From assembly GCA_932521035.1 (NCBI GenBank), contig OW051494.1, positions 8,294,001-8,358,000 on the forward strand: 64,000 bases of DNA, read 5' to 3'. Positions 10,462-23,500 of this stretch are shown here, one piece after another. Positions within the stretch are counted from its first letter, which is position 1; the number at the start of each line of letters is the position of its first letter. The position numbers were made by a program, and so were the translations under genes. This stretch comes from Oscheius dolichura. Taxonomy: Eukaryota; Nematoda; Chromadorea; Rhabditida; Rhabditidae. Under the pieces are notes generated by a model. That model saw only the letters and a program-made list of their open reading frames with translations. It did no database searches and was not told the origin of the DNA.

Positions 10462-12649
10462 TCAAAGTAATAATTCATCCAATAAACGAATTCCTTTGCC
10501 CTGGCGACCACTGATCATCATCAGGAGATGGAATCCTTTCGTCTGCTCTGCGATCCGTTCAATCGTGTCGACAATCGACAATATCGCCGCGTATCTCCCA
10601 GGCCCATTGACTCCTCTAGAATAATCCTTTCAATTCTCAAAAGAATCGGATCTCACCTACCCCTCTGCTAGACAAACCCTCAACAACGCGGCACTATGTC
10701 GTTCTCGTTCTTTTGTCAGGAGATTGGAGGCAAAGTCCGACAAATCACCGATACCTAAAAATTTTGAGGCTATTTAGAAAAGAATGGGGAAGAATTACCA
10801 GCATTGCAGAGGAGTATAGCCTTCAGAAGGACGTATTCCTTTTTGTTCAGTTGAGAAGTGATCAGGGGAAGGATTGACTGCTTTTTGATGGTACTGATTT
10901 GCTTGTGGGATTCACTGGAAAAAGGATGATCATTATCACCTTGATTTAGGTTGAGAATTTCCCGTTGCGTAACTTTTTTGGAGCGCCATCGCGCCTCGTT
11001 TCCATCCGCTCTGCTACCACCAAGAAGACCCCCAATTTCTGTTCTTTGCGCCCATATTTAGGCGTTTTCGACTCACTCGTGAGGATCTCTAGGTGGTAAA
11101 ACGCCTGTTCCATCGGGATGGAGGAGTGTATCCGACTTATTCTCATAAGAGAACCATGCTTGAGTCAAAGTGAAAGTGAGGAAGGCTACGGACTTGATCA
11201 GGACCAGCTGATCAGTCTCTGCCAAAGTATGGAAGAAGGGAAACGTCTTGACGTATTCTATACAACAGAAGAGGTCGTAGGGAAGCCAATTCTTCCTGAA
11301 AATTTGACATATTGCCATTAGAGAGGATAACCTGAGCGGATTATGGGCAGGCGGCCCTTTCGAGCCATCAGAATTGGAAGGTCCCGGCGGTGACGGCGGA
11401 GGAGGAGAATATTTCAGAGGCCAATTGGGCATAAGCTGGAAATTTATAGAAAAATACAACAATCTTTTTGGTCTTACACCAGCTTTATCTCCTAAAACGA
11501 GAGCATTTTCCGCTTTTAATATCTCCTTCAATGGAGGCAACAGCCGCACGTCTGGGTTGTGGGTACTCTTCCGTAGTTTATCCGCCTTCAATTCCAAATA
11601 CAGCAACCCGTCGATAAGTTTAGTCATCTGCTGGTCGATTGTGGGAATGTGAAGTGTCATCTATAACCGGATTTGAGTGGGTTACTTTGGCTCCTCAGAA
11701 TTTCAAGTTCTCCGCTTCTTCTAGCTCCCAAAATCCCCAAAACCCCGCCAAAACTAACAATATGTTTCTCCACCGGCGATGCGCTGGAGGACTCCCTCTT
11801 CATGACTATCCTCTTAATCAAATCATTATTTTCCAGCTCGCTGTCATCACATTGAATTGCTATAATTATATATAATATAAAAGTGATGAATAGTTCGGCT
11901 GCCTACCTAATGGATTCATTCCTACCTGGATGCACTTTTTCAGCCGGCATCCTTTACACGAACAGCGTTTTGTCGTTGGCAGCAGTTGGTAACAATTGCC
12001 ATCCCGTTTACATTCGTAGTTTTTCTGGCCCATGATGGCTCGACGGAAGAAACTGCGACAGCCATGACAGGCGGGGACCTGGAAGGAGGGACAAATGGGA
12101 TGGAGTCGAGTACTTAAGAAGCTGGGAAAGTTTAGGGCTCCTCCCGGCCAGCTGAGACCCCTGGAGGCACTTTCCTAAGTTCCAGGCGATCCATCGTCAG
12201 TTTCCCCTTGATACCAAAAAGAACCCACATCATAGTGATAAGCTGTGGCAGTATCCCCACAGACGAAACAGTACTTTGGACCGACTCGGGGCTCAACTGG
12301 AAGGACTTTTGAAGTAGACGGCATGTTCAACTGATCCCTGGAAGAGAAAAGTTTAAACAAATGCTTCTGTAACCCGAGCATGCGCTTCCAAATAGCCGTA
12401 AAAAGATTCGGGGGAGGGGGTGGGCACACAGGAATCACTGTGATCTATGGTAGGCGATGTTGAGTAGCTTCTAAAGAACCCAGGAAAAAAGTTGCGGAAC
12501 ATTTCATTCCAGAACCAGCAAATCTCAACAGTGGGGTAGGGGGTCATATTTGAAGAACTGACCTGTTGTCCTCTTGTCCGAGATGAGATGAAATGACTAG
12601 GCTGCCCATCATAAAATGGCACACTGCTCCGTGCCTGATCCCGTTGCAC
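10462..12649 (-). CDS. Nuclear hormone receptor, tandem copy A (CHGCRS P-box)
   Basis: Predicted start MQRDQARSSVPFYDGQPSH at 12649; an acceptor-donor chain then leads to the DNA-binding domain. Finger 1 is YCFVCGDTATAYHYD (near 12270-12230), joined to VPACHGCRSFFRRAIMG (near 12080). Finger 2 is CKRDGNCYQLLP...CSCKGCRLKKC, then IQVGMNP. The hinge has CDDSELENNDLIKRIVMKRE. The ligand-binding domain (11660-10462) contains LPYDLFCCIEYVKTFPFFHT, ETDQLVLIKSV and SYENKSD...LHPDG, and ends LLDELLL at a TGA. This is a complete nematode supplementary NHR. It is highly similar, introns included, to the copy at 13081-15632, so the pair is a recent tandem duplication. A Pro/Ser-rich insert (about 11350-11420, S-PPPPSPPGP) follows the first hinge helix. 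Start and first two joins are inferred. Confidence 0.82.
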
Positions 12650-13080
12650 TGTGTTTAGACAGAGTGTTCTTCCTATCCTGCCGCCGCCAGATCTATATTT
12701 GTCCAGCTGACCAGTATCTGCGAATGAAGCAGTAGGAGGCTGACGTAGATTCTTTTAGGCACGTTTACAACCAAAAAATGGAATGGAAAAGAGAAAGACG
12801 AAGAGGAGAATAATCTCCGGGAATGAACAAGTGGCCAATTGGTTGACCGAAGGGGGAAACAAACAGAAATGGGACACACGGAGGGCGACTGCCCTTGTAG
12901 GCTGATGTGATCTGCCGGGAATCAAAGGTTCCACTTCTCTCTGGCTCCCGGGAGGAGGTGGAAGTCGGTACACAAAGCGAAATCAGCGGTCTATTCTCTT
13001 TCCCGAAACGGACGGTGGACAGCCTTCTGTCACGAATTGGACGGTCTCTTTCATAAAGGGGCAATAAAGCAAAATCCAAT

Positions 13081-15632
13081 TCATAATAATAATTCATCCA
13101 GAAAAGTAATGCCCTTGACTTGAGGAAAGTTTATCTTCATCAGAAGATGGAATCCTTTCGTCTGCTCTGCAATCCGTTCAATGGTGTCCACAATCGACAA
13201 TATCGCAGCGTATCGCCCAGGCCCGTTGACTCCTCTAGAAATATTTATACAACATATAAAACAGACAGATCTCACCTACCCCTCGGCTAGACATATCCTC
13301 AACAAGACGGCGCTGTGTCGCTCTCGTTGGTTCGTAAGAAGCTTGCAGGCGTAGTCGGACAGATCGCCGAGACCTAGAAATATTGATATTTAGAATAGAA
13401 AAGAGAACAATTACCCGCGTTGCAGAGGAGGATAGCCTTGAGGAGGACGTATTCCTTTTTGGTCAGTTGAGATCGAATCAGAGGCATGATTGACTGCTTT
13501 TTGATCGTTACAAATTGCCGATAATTTTTACTGAAAAAGGTCAGCATTATCTTCGAGTTTTAGTTGTCCTTTTTGTAGGGCTACCATAATCTAAAATCTT
13601 TGCAATCAACCAAAAGCTCCTGGATTTTGGCTGCAGAAAGAGGCATCGTCATCAAAAATGACCCTCGGTAACATGAAATACCCAAACTTTTTGAAATATC
13701 AACTCACTCATGAGGATCCTTAGGTGGCGTAAATCCGCTCCCGTCCGGATGTAGAATCATATCCGACTTATTCTCATAAGAGAAATAGGCTTGAGTCAAG
13801 GTAAACGTCAACACGGCTACGGACTTGATCAGGACCAGCTGATCTGTCTCCGCCAAAGTGTGGAAGAAGGGAAACGTCTTGACGTATTCTATACAACAGA
13901 GCAGGTCGTAAGGGAACCAGTGTTTCCTGAAAACCCCAATATATTTTCATTTTATAATGCCTCATGGATACTATAAAGGAAGGGTCTCACAACGAACCTG
14001 AGCGGATCATGGGGAGGCGGCCCCGCCGGTTCTGAAGGCCCTTCAGAAGGCGGCGACGGCGGTGGAGGAGGAGATTCTTTCAGGGGCCAGTTAGGCATAG
14101 GCTGGAAATATACAAAAATGGAGTATTCCTTAGTCTAACTCACCCCAGCTTTATCTCCTATAACAAGACTATTGCTGGCTTTTAATATCTCCTTCAACGG
14201 CGGGAGTTCATTTAGATCTGGATTGTATGCACTCTTCCGCAGCTTATCCTTCTTCAATTCCAGATACAATAATCCGTCGACGAGTTTAGTCATCTGCTGG
14301 TCGATGGTCGGGATGTGAAGTGTGGTCTGAAATCGTCAGATTTGACGGATGAACGGCTGATAATCAAGTGCAGGGTGAATAGAGAAATATATCGGTTGAG
14401 GTTTGTATCCGGGAAATAAAATTGGAGATCTTGTACTCTATAAACGCTGGGACATTTCTTCGTATCCATGGAGTGTTTCAAGAGTCTTCCGCCAAAATTT
14501 CTCGGGGGTTTTGCCCTTTGAGCAGTGGAGGGTAAGAAATCTGGACTCAATTCGACCAATGTTCCCTTTTTTTCCGGTCTATGATTCTTTTTAAAAACAC
14601 AAACGGGGGGCGCTACTTGTCCACAAACATTCGATGAACGAGATAAGCCTGGTCATTCCCGGTCGGACACCAAAAAGAAGAAAGATCATATGGTAGTTGA
14701 GAAACTTTCTGTTGTTTACTAGAGGAAAACCATGGGTCAAAAACCTTGGTCCAGGCTTTTATTTCCCTTTTGGACCCTCAAACTCCACAATTCCCTGTTT
14801 ACGCCCTACTTCTAGCCTCCACAACCCGGCCAAAACTAACAATATGTTTCTCCACCGGTGACGCGCTCGAGGACTCCCTCTTCATGACTATCCTCTTAAT
14901 CAAATCATTCTTTTCCAGCTCGCTGTCATCACATTGAATTGCTATAAATATGTATAATATAAAAGTGATGATTAGTTCCGCTGCCTACCTAAGGGATTCA
15001 TTCCCACCTGGATGCACTTTTTCAGCCGGCATCCTTTACACGAACAGCGTTTTGTCGTCGGCAGCAGTTGGTAACAATTGCCATCCCGTTTACATTCGTA
15101 GTTTTTCTGGCCCATGATGGCTCGACGGAAGAAACTGCGACAGCCATGACAGGCGGGAACCTGAAAGGAGGGACAAATGGGATCGAAGCTTCGGGATCAT
15201 AAGAAGATCAGGAGGATTAGGGTTCCACCAGGACAGTTGGGACCCCCCGGGGGCAGAAAGGTAGAAAGGAGGAGAGCCTACCTCATAGTGACAAGCTGTG
15301 GCGGTATCCCCACAGACGAAACAATACGTTGGACAGATTCGGGTCTCGGGAAGATGGGCTTTTGACGTTGACGGAATGTTGAACAGATCTCTAGAAGGGA
15401 AAACTTGGAATTTTGAAGAATTAGGGCGCTGGATCAGAAATCATTTTGGTCCACCAAAAATTGCGCTCTCTTTCTTTCCCTAGCCTGGGAAACTGGTCTC
15501 ACCGCGCTTTTCATACTTTTCTATTTTTCAATTTTTCAAGAAAATCCTGATTTTGAAGAGGGGCCATCATACTCACCTGCTCGGGGTTTCTTCAATTGCC
15601 TGGAAACGGCGTCGAGAATCCCTGTTCATCAT
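13081..15632 (-). CDS. Nuclear hormone receptor, tandem copy B (CHGCRS P-box)
   Basis: The start MMNRDSRRRFQAIEETPSR lies at 15632 and ends in a phase-2 donor that joins RDLFNIPSTSK. The first finger, TYCFVCGDTATACHYE, is followed by VPACHGCRSFFRRAIMG (about 15100). Finger 2 and the hinge are almost identical to copy A, and so is the intron between them. The ligand-binding domain includes WFPYDLLCCIEYVKTFPFFH, ETDQLVLIKSVAVLTF, SYENKSDMILHPDGSG, GVNGPGRYAAILSIVDTIER and the end TFLDELLL. As in copy A, a Pro/Ser/Gly-rich loop precedes the EYVKTF helix. The duplication appears to include upstream DNA, because 12.65-13.0 kb and 15.65-16.3 kb share short blocks. Role: a nuclear transcription factor with unknown ligand. 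Confidence 0.82.
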
Positions 15633-17103
15633 AAAATTGTCTACTCTTCTTTCATTTCTGCTTCAATAGTACAGTAGATAGGGCGTTCCTTCGCTATCTC
15701 TCCTCTCCCGCTCCCGTCTGAATTATATTTGCCCAGCAGGTGAATAGTATTCTAATTAGGGGCGATGTGTGGTGTCCAGCGGAACTTTTTGTTCCAAAAC
15801 TAAAAAATAAGGCAAATTAAACGAGAAGGAGGGGAAGAAATGAAGAGGAGAGGAAAATCGACCCAACCACTTTTTAATGGATATTTCTCGGGTTAAAGGA
15901 CAGCGCGCCTTCGCTACAGGACCCACCAGGCGAAGTTAAACATTTCTATAATAATTTTGGCTCACAGAGGGAAAAAGTTAAAGGTCTACAACCCAAAACC
16001 ATTATAAAAATTGAAATGGGAGGATATGAAGACGCGAGAAGGTGAGGATAATCCCCCTTGACCACAGTTCACTCGGCGCGGTAGAGAATGTAAGTGAATA
16101 GAGAAGAAGAAGCGGCTAGACAAACAAATTAGCTACCTATTGAGGTGGAGAAAAAGATTAGAAGAAGCGAGAAGTCACACATTTTGAACCCTCTCTATCG
16201 ATTGTTTTTTTGTCTAAAAGGGGAAAACAAGAACGGGGGCTGTCCTTGCCGGGCGATCTGGCGTCTCACCTGGATCAAAGGTCCTTCACCTCTCCCGCTC
16301 CCCCTCCCTTTTCCGTCAGGTCACATCTACGTCATGAGATGGGGTCTGGCTGATAAATACGTCGTCCTCGGAGGGGGCGGGGGAAATAGATTATATCCGA
16401 TCATCTTGTGTTTTGCACAGATCCGAGCCCTTCTTTTGACGGACCTTATCATAATTCAGCTGGGAATGGAGGCAGATAAAGAAAGTAGGAAACGGGAAGA
16501 AGCAATGCTACGAATTGCCAGCTGATTGTGGGGTGGTTATCTTTTTCCCAAGGTGTGGTGTGGTATGTTATCACAGCAGCATGGAGCAGTGGAAGCGGCA
16601 CAATTCTACTTTTTGGCGATCTATGGGATAGTACGTAGTAAGTTAATTTTCGGTGGGGAAACACCTTTCTCTCTCTCTCTCTCTCCCTTGGTCTTCTCTC
16701 TCCGCACTGCCCGTAGAAACTGGGGTGGGCGAGCCGACTCGGAACATCTCCAGGTAAAGTTTGGAGGTCCACGTTTGGCTCAAATTTTGATGCTTCAGGC
16801 TCTGAGTCGAGCAGGGAAACAACTGTGCCTGTCGGAAGCAAGCAAGGCAATCCTGTGGCAATGCTTTTCAAACACATATTCTTTTTTATTTTTTCTTAAT
16901 AGTTGGATAGTGTACGACTAGAAACTCTTTGCTTTTTGCTCAAAACTGAGTCTCTGAAAATTGGATCGGAGGATCGGATTATCGTGTACTGAGCCCGCTC
17001 AAACCCCCTCGAACAAGTAAAGACGGTATTTTCTAAGCACAGAAACCCCTATAAACTGTATAGATGAAACAAACGAAAAAACATTTATTGTCCAGAACTG
17101 CGT
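15633..17103. other. Upstream region of NHR copy B; no gene seen
   Basis: Open frames here are short and low in complexity (pyrimidine/purine runs, including a CT run near 16.67 kb). The part next to 15633 shares blocks with the upstream region of NHR copy A, such as ATATTTG.CCAGC, as expected for a duplicated promoter. No RNA gene was recognised. Confidence 0.45.
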
Positions 17104-17310
17104 TCATTCTCCTCGAGAACATTTTGCCAAGAATTTCTCAACAGCCTCTTTGCTAGCAAATTCCTCGGGCAATTCTCCTTTTTCTACCGCATCCACGAGT
17201 TCTTCAGCTGCCCCGTTGAACTAAAAAAAATTCAATCCATCTAAAAATTGATAAAAAAAAGCATTTGTGGGAATACAGGCTTTTGTGTCCAGCAAAGCTT
17301 TTGGAGCCAT
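17104..17310 (-). CDS. Tiny acidic/basic peptide gene, unknown
   Basis: On the minus strand an ATG at 17310 opens MAPKALLDTKA. A second exon encodes EELVDAVEKGELPEEFASKE followed by AVEKFLAKCSRGE and a TGA, with AATAAA about 20 bases further on. Joining GCCT/GTATTC to an acceptor GGGGCAG keeps the frame and gives about 45 residues. The stronger-looking TTTTTTTTAG acceptor would need a different first exon. The product is a charged helix with one Cys and no signal peptide. It lies 200 bases beyond the cadherin stop, on the same strand, so a downstream operon gene is possible. I do not recognise it. Confidence 0.35.
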
Positions 17311-17511
17311 CTTATGTGTATCTCACACACTGTGTGTCTAATTTCTCAAGATATGGAAACATCTTTATTGAGCAAATAGGACAAACAAAGACAAAAAAGA
17401 ATGGCAAGATCATCATCATAATTTTTTTACGTCGATTTAAATAAATACCCGTACAAATTTGGTGAGTGCGTTTCTATCTACAATACCCGTTATTATTATA
17501 ACAAAAATAGA

Positions 17512-20500
17512 TTAAATCTCAATTTGGACGTATTCTCTCGGAGTTTTCTTCCTTTCCTCCTCTCGTAACCGGCTAATCTCCGAGAATATTTCACTCATTG
17601 GTTGGAAAGTGGGGGCGGAATTGGACTGGACCTGGAAAATGGCATTATTCGATTAAAATGAGCCGATATTGTGTCAAAAAGACGGGCAAGTTTATAGATT
17701 CGGCGGTCTTTAGTCAGAAGAAAAAGAGGAAATCCGGCCATGGCGCCAGAGATAAGGAAGCTTTATTCTAGTTTTATTTTTTTTTTTGTTTTATTTTTTT
17801 ATAGTATGATATGAGAGATTAGTGATGAACCGAAAGGAGAAATATGAGAGTTTTAGGGTAGAGCGCAGCTTTTGTGTGTGTTTAAATGGGGAAATTCCTG
17901 GACTGAGGATGGGAGAGAAGATAAGATAAGAGAGGGAAAAGGGCCAAATACTAATCCACGGTGAGAATTTTAAATACATTTGGCCCATATAAAAGCCCCA
18001 TTATCTCTGTGCTGCATCCAGTCGCCTCTCATCCAGGAGGATTACTGTAACAGGTTCCCTTCGCCTCCAGTTGAAACGTTACCCCTTCCTTCTTTTTTAA
18101 GCTCTTCATGTCTTCTTCTATTAATTTCTTTTAATTTCAGAGAACAATGCTTTGTGCAGACAGATCTGAGGCTATTGCTCATGGTTCGGGCTCACGTGCT
18201 GAAGCTCAAAACGGCGGAAAGGCAGTCGCTAAAAATGGAGGACATTCCGTAGCCAAGTAGTCACTGTCACGGATCTTCAAAGGCATCATTTCTAATGAGA
18301 GACTCTTCCGTGACCCCGTGTTAACTATTCTCATAAAGTCCTTTTCACCAATTGAAGGTTTGGAGATGCCCAATTGGGAAGGTTGGCCCAAAACCGATTA
18401 AAAAATAATAGATAAACTAACGATTATTGGTGCGTGATCGAAGTAGTCCAACCGTTTGCTAACATCTAGCGGTCCAGGACCTACGACATCTTCCACTTTG
18501 GCGTAGATCAGCTCATTTAAATGGGAGTCTACCGTCTCTCGCCGGCGATGTCTAAAATTCCCCACTATGTTACCTTTTTTATGTAAAATACCTAGGTTTA
18601 GGTGGAATTGGATTGGGATTAACTCCTAGTGAGACTAGATAATCCGTAACGGAGCTCGTTTGTGATACAGTATCCGGATCAATTCCGGAATCCGGCTGGG
18701 ACCGGGTAGAAACATGGTCCCGATGCGACATCGCGGATCTTAGCCCGGATTGGGTAGAGGCAGAGGAGGTCATAGAATTTGTCTGTAACCAGACGTTTGA
18801 AAGAGAAGCAAGGTGTGGAACTACTTTTGGTTGAAGATTTCCCACTAGCGGTCGACTACCATAGGAGGGAGACATCCGCCTCATATCCTGCATCTTTCCT
18901 CCCAAATGGCTCGCTTGGCTTACGGAGAAGACCTGGAATTTGTTAATTTTGGTTTTAAAGTGGTATTTGGAGCAAGACGCTGATGACTCCAGGACTCGGA
19001 TTTTGACCATCTCTTGGATGTGCTTCGGGAAAGACGCCGAATTTAAAAAGTACTGCTCATTTCGTTCTAATTTCCATAAACCAAAGGGTGGAAAATACTT
19101 TTTGAAGATTCTGAAGATCTCTTCTTTCCGGGAAGTTAGAAACATAATCCACAGGAGCAGTCATTTCAGCTTCAGGTTCGAGTTTTTGAGCCACAAGAGG
19201 GAATAGGAAGTGATGTCCAGAGGGCTCTCCAGAAGAATCTCTCACCTGTTTTCTTGGATTGGTGCTCTCCACCTGTTTCTGGTCTTTACTCCTCTTACAA
19301 AGAATACAGAAGACGATAATAGAGAGGAGAATCACAAAGACGATGATCAGTCCAGCTGAGGCAATCTTCAACATGGTGGACGCCGTCGGACTAAGGGAGG
19401 CGGCAAATGGCCCGATCTAAACCATCTTTTAATCTATTTTTCTGATCTAAAAACCTCCAGGTATACGGTAGCCTTTGTCCGCTGACTTGGACTACTGTAA
19501 GCGGCTATTATGACTTGTTCAATTGTTAGATTCTGCCGGTTTGTGAGGCTTTTCCTCAACGTGATCTGAAATAGCCTTTTAAATTAAGTAAAAATAGAAA
19601 TAACCTCTCCAGTCTTCTCATCAATAGCAATTAAGCGATGGTCTCCCTCGATACCATATTTCACAAGCCCATGGGGACCGCCATCCGCATCCACTGCTCT
19701 GACCGCGCCAATACTCGACCCGACGCCGGAATTTATTGGTACCTTAATCAGTTTTTAATGTTGTTTATTAATGGCGATATTACCTGGAAGGTGTAGCGAG
19801 GCTTGGAGAAGATGGGAGCATATTCATCGACAGGAATTACTCGAATATCAAAGGAAACTACGGCTGACCGTCCGCGGGAATCAGCGGCGCTTAGGCTTAT
19901 TTTATACAGGGGAATGGACTCATAATCCAACGAGGAGACGAGGTTGACATCTCCAGAAGTGGTATTTACCGAGAAAGTCTGAAAAATTTATTAAAAGGAG
20001 TAAAACAGCTTTTAGAGACCGCCGCCAATTGCCGGTGGGGGCGGGCGGCTATCTGTCTCCCCAATCGGCGGTGTTTTTGCAGCAGCGTGGCGCCGTGAAA
20101 CGTGCTGGGCCCATAATCCATGCGTTCCGCGCCAAAACCCCGCCTTTTCCCTTCATTTTAGTCCTTTTCCTGATTTTTTCTTCTCAGACGTCTCTTTTTT
20201 GATCTTCACAAGGAACTGCCTATAAATTGGCAAAAAAAAATTAGTTTGATCAGTCTGAAGTGGGCCGTAACCAAGAAGAATGCGTTTAGAAGGAAATATC
20301 CCCAAAAAACTGATTCAAACCATAGAGAAACTATAGAAGGCCCATAAAGTATAGAAAACGTCAAGAATTACCCCCTTTTTACTCATTGCACTGTAGTGTT
20401 TATTTCCCCCAAATGTGGGGGAGGGCCGTTCCCGGCAGCAGTGCAACGCCGGGCCGACCCAGGAAGAGGAGCTAGCAAGCCAGCTGCCACTTCTGGTCTC

Positions 20501-23500
20501 AAAAATCGGTTAACCTTGTATACCACAATAGCGGTATATATCGAAGGTTAATTCGATAAGAACGATTACTACACTTTGATCTTAGCCATAAGGCCGAGAA
20601 GCGATGAGGAGGGCGGCTGGGGAGGACGCGTCGCTTGCCACCGCTGCCGAGATTGTATGGGTGCCGCCGCTAATTACTGGATAAAGCGAACTCACCCCAT
20701 CGTTATCCTTCAGCGAATAGATCAGTCCAGCAATCGGTAACCCTGCTCTATTGACAGCCTTCGCCGTGAATATGACACTGCCCTTCGTGGCTGTCTCCTC
20801 CACGAATGTTGTGTACTGTGACTGGACAAAGAATGGAGCAGTGGCACTCCAGGAGGAAAAGGAGACAGACATGTCCAAATAGACCAGAGTAGAGCTGAAA
20901 ATGGGTTTATTTGAGAAAAAAAGAACCTTCCTTACCGGCTGGGATGCCCCTTATCCCGGATTTCCACTACCGTAACCCAGGAACCGTTCTTATGTTGGAC
21001 TAAGAGCTCTTCATTCCACTCGTTGAACATTATTGCACCGCTTTCCGGAGCCAAGGAGAGGATATTAAAGTCATTTCCGGAGATGATACGATAGGACAGT
21101 TGACCATTGTCACCGAGGTCCGGATCCGTGGCGGAGAGTCTGAAAATTGAGGAGGTAAGAAGTTCTAGATCGTTTCGGGACCCATGGTACTCTAAAACTA
21201 TCTAACTGTGGCTCTGCAGTACCCCTTTTCCCGACTCACCTGTACAACACATCTCCATTCTTCAATCCATCTCTGATGATTATTGGAAGCCTGCTGTTTT
21301 CTACCCTCGGTGCGTTGTCGTTCACATCGCCAACTCTTATTTTTACCTTAGTCATGGCATTTTGACTAAAAGCGGCCGATTCGGACCCTACGTCGATCTG
21401 AAAGTCCTTCATTTTTGGCTATAATTTCAGAAAAATCACCTCAAATTGATGTAAGTCCTGGCTCTCCCTATCCAACGGAGAAATGCCATAAATCTGTCCG
21501 AATCGGTCAATCCGGAACAATTTAGCCGCTTCGGGATCCACAATACGGTACCATTGAGGGTCAGACGAGATAGAGACATTCCCAATTGGGATGTTCAACG
21601 GGACATTTTCATTTATCAGGAATCTGAAGAGATCTGACTTTAAAGGAACCGTCAGGGATCTTCCCCGAGTGTCCCCGTAAGCGTCGGCGCGCATTTTGAA
21701 TTTTGAATTTGTCTACCGCTTTAGCTTGTTTATTCATTTTCTTTTGGCAAATATTATGCTATTTTTTATAACCAAGTGAAAGAACATCAACTTTAAAGGA
21801 ATAAATTACTAAAAAAAATTTGTAAAAATAAGAAAAACAAGCTAAAACAGTGGATGAATTAAAATTCAAAATGCGCGCCGACGCTTACGGGGACACTCGG
21901 GGAAGGTCCCTGACGGTTACTTTAAAGGATAGAAGAAAACTAACTCATAAACTGGTTTTCTGAACTGTAACGCCGTCTTTTTCTCTTCGGTGGCTATTCT
22001 TATTCTGACGGGAACGGAAGTCGACAGCCGGGGATGGCCGTGATCCGTCGCGGTTACTGTAGTCATGTACTCCAGCCCCAAAGAGACGGGAGTGATTAGA
22101 CTGAGTGTTCCTAAAGGTTGTGGTATTTTAAAAAGTGGAGTAAGAGCTGACCATCCGGTGACATTTGGAACATTTCCTCGTGTCCATCCAGGGAGTACGA
22201 TATCCTTCCATTATCTCCAGAATCCCGATCCGTGGCAGTTATTCGAACAATCACATCGTCCACCTGTGCCGACGGGGAGATTTGTAGATCAAAGAAAGAT
22301 TTCGCAAATTCTGGCGGGTTGTCGTTGACATCCACGAGGAGGATAGTAAATCCTCCCTCGACTTTATGTTTTCCATCCGAGACCTGGAGATTACTGTACT
22401 TTTTAAAGGACTGGTGAGAGTACCATAGCCTTGATGTGGATTTCTCGATTTTCTTCATAATCCAACGGGAGGAGGGAGTGAATCACTCCGGTGAAGGGAT
22501 CCATACTGAAGCGCCTCTCTTCGGAGAGAAGGGAATATTCCAAAATGTCCGTCATATCCGCATCATTCGCAGTAAAAGTGGTGATATAAGATCCGGCTGG
22601 GACAGCTTAAAAAGACTTTTAAAAAAGAGGAGAAAAGGCTCACATTCGAGGATCTTCCGATTCTTGTTCCTCGGGAAAGAAGGGGGATTATCGTTGAGAT
22701 TCGTGACCTTGACTTGGACAGAGGTGGACACCTCGTCAGCGAAGCTGCCAGTAGCGATAACCTTGAGGTAATACTCAGTGCGGATTTCATAATCCAGTTC
22801 TTGGGCAGTTCGAACTGTTCCATCTGAAAAATAGCCATTTTTTTGGGGGAAAATCAACTGAACGGCCACAAGGACCCGTACAATCTCGGCAACAGAATCC
22901 CTATTACTCAAAACTGCAACATCTTCATGGCTTCTTCATGCCGAGATTGTACGGGTGCGCTTCCCTGTTTCCTTTACAGTAACCCACCTGAATCAATCTC
23001 GAAAGCGTTATCCACATTCCCCTCAACGATACTGTAGGTAATCCGAGAATCTCGTCCACTAGTCGAGACCTAAACTTCTCTTCTTCATTTCAATTTATCT
23101 CTACCATACCTTAGCCACCGGCAGACCCCTTTCCCGGCCTTCTTCCACCGTCGAAACGTATTGCTCTCGAAGAAAGATGGGTTTCCCCTCAGCTCTGGGT
23201 GGATTCGCCCTCTCATCCTTGATTCTTATCAACCGATCAGTGCTCTTCGACTCGATCCCCATATCCTTGGCCTTGACACGGATCATCCATTCTTTTTGGA
23301 CGTAGGGAATGTTTCTGAAAGGGATACTGTCTTTATTCGCTTTGGAACCCATTCCTCAAACTCTAATTGAAGTCTAAAGCCCACCTTCTATAAATCAGTT
23401 CGCCGCTCTCCGGATTCAAGTCCAAAATGTTCGACGGATCGTCCACCAGCTCGCACAGAACCTTCCCATTATTCCCAGTGTCCATATCCATCGCCACCAG

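Noticed and set aside
16145..16877. Plus and minus ORFs of 126-142 codons upstream of NHR copy B
   Set aside because: Low-complexity, no splice continuity and no recognised motif; probably chance frames in promoter DNA.
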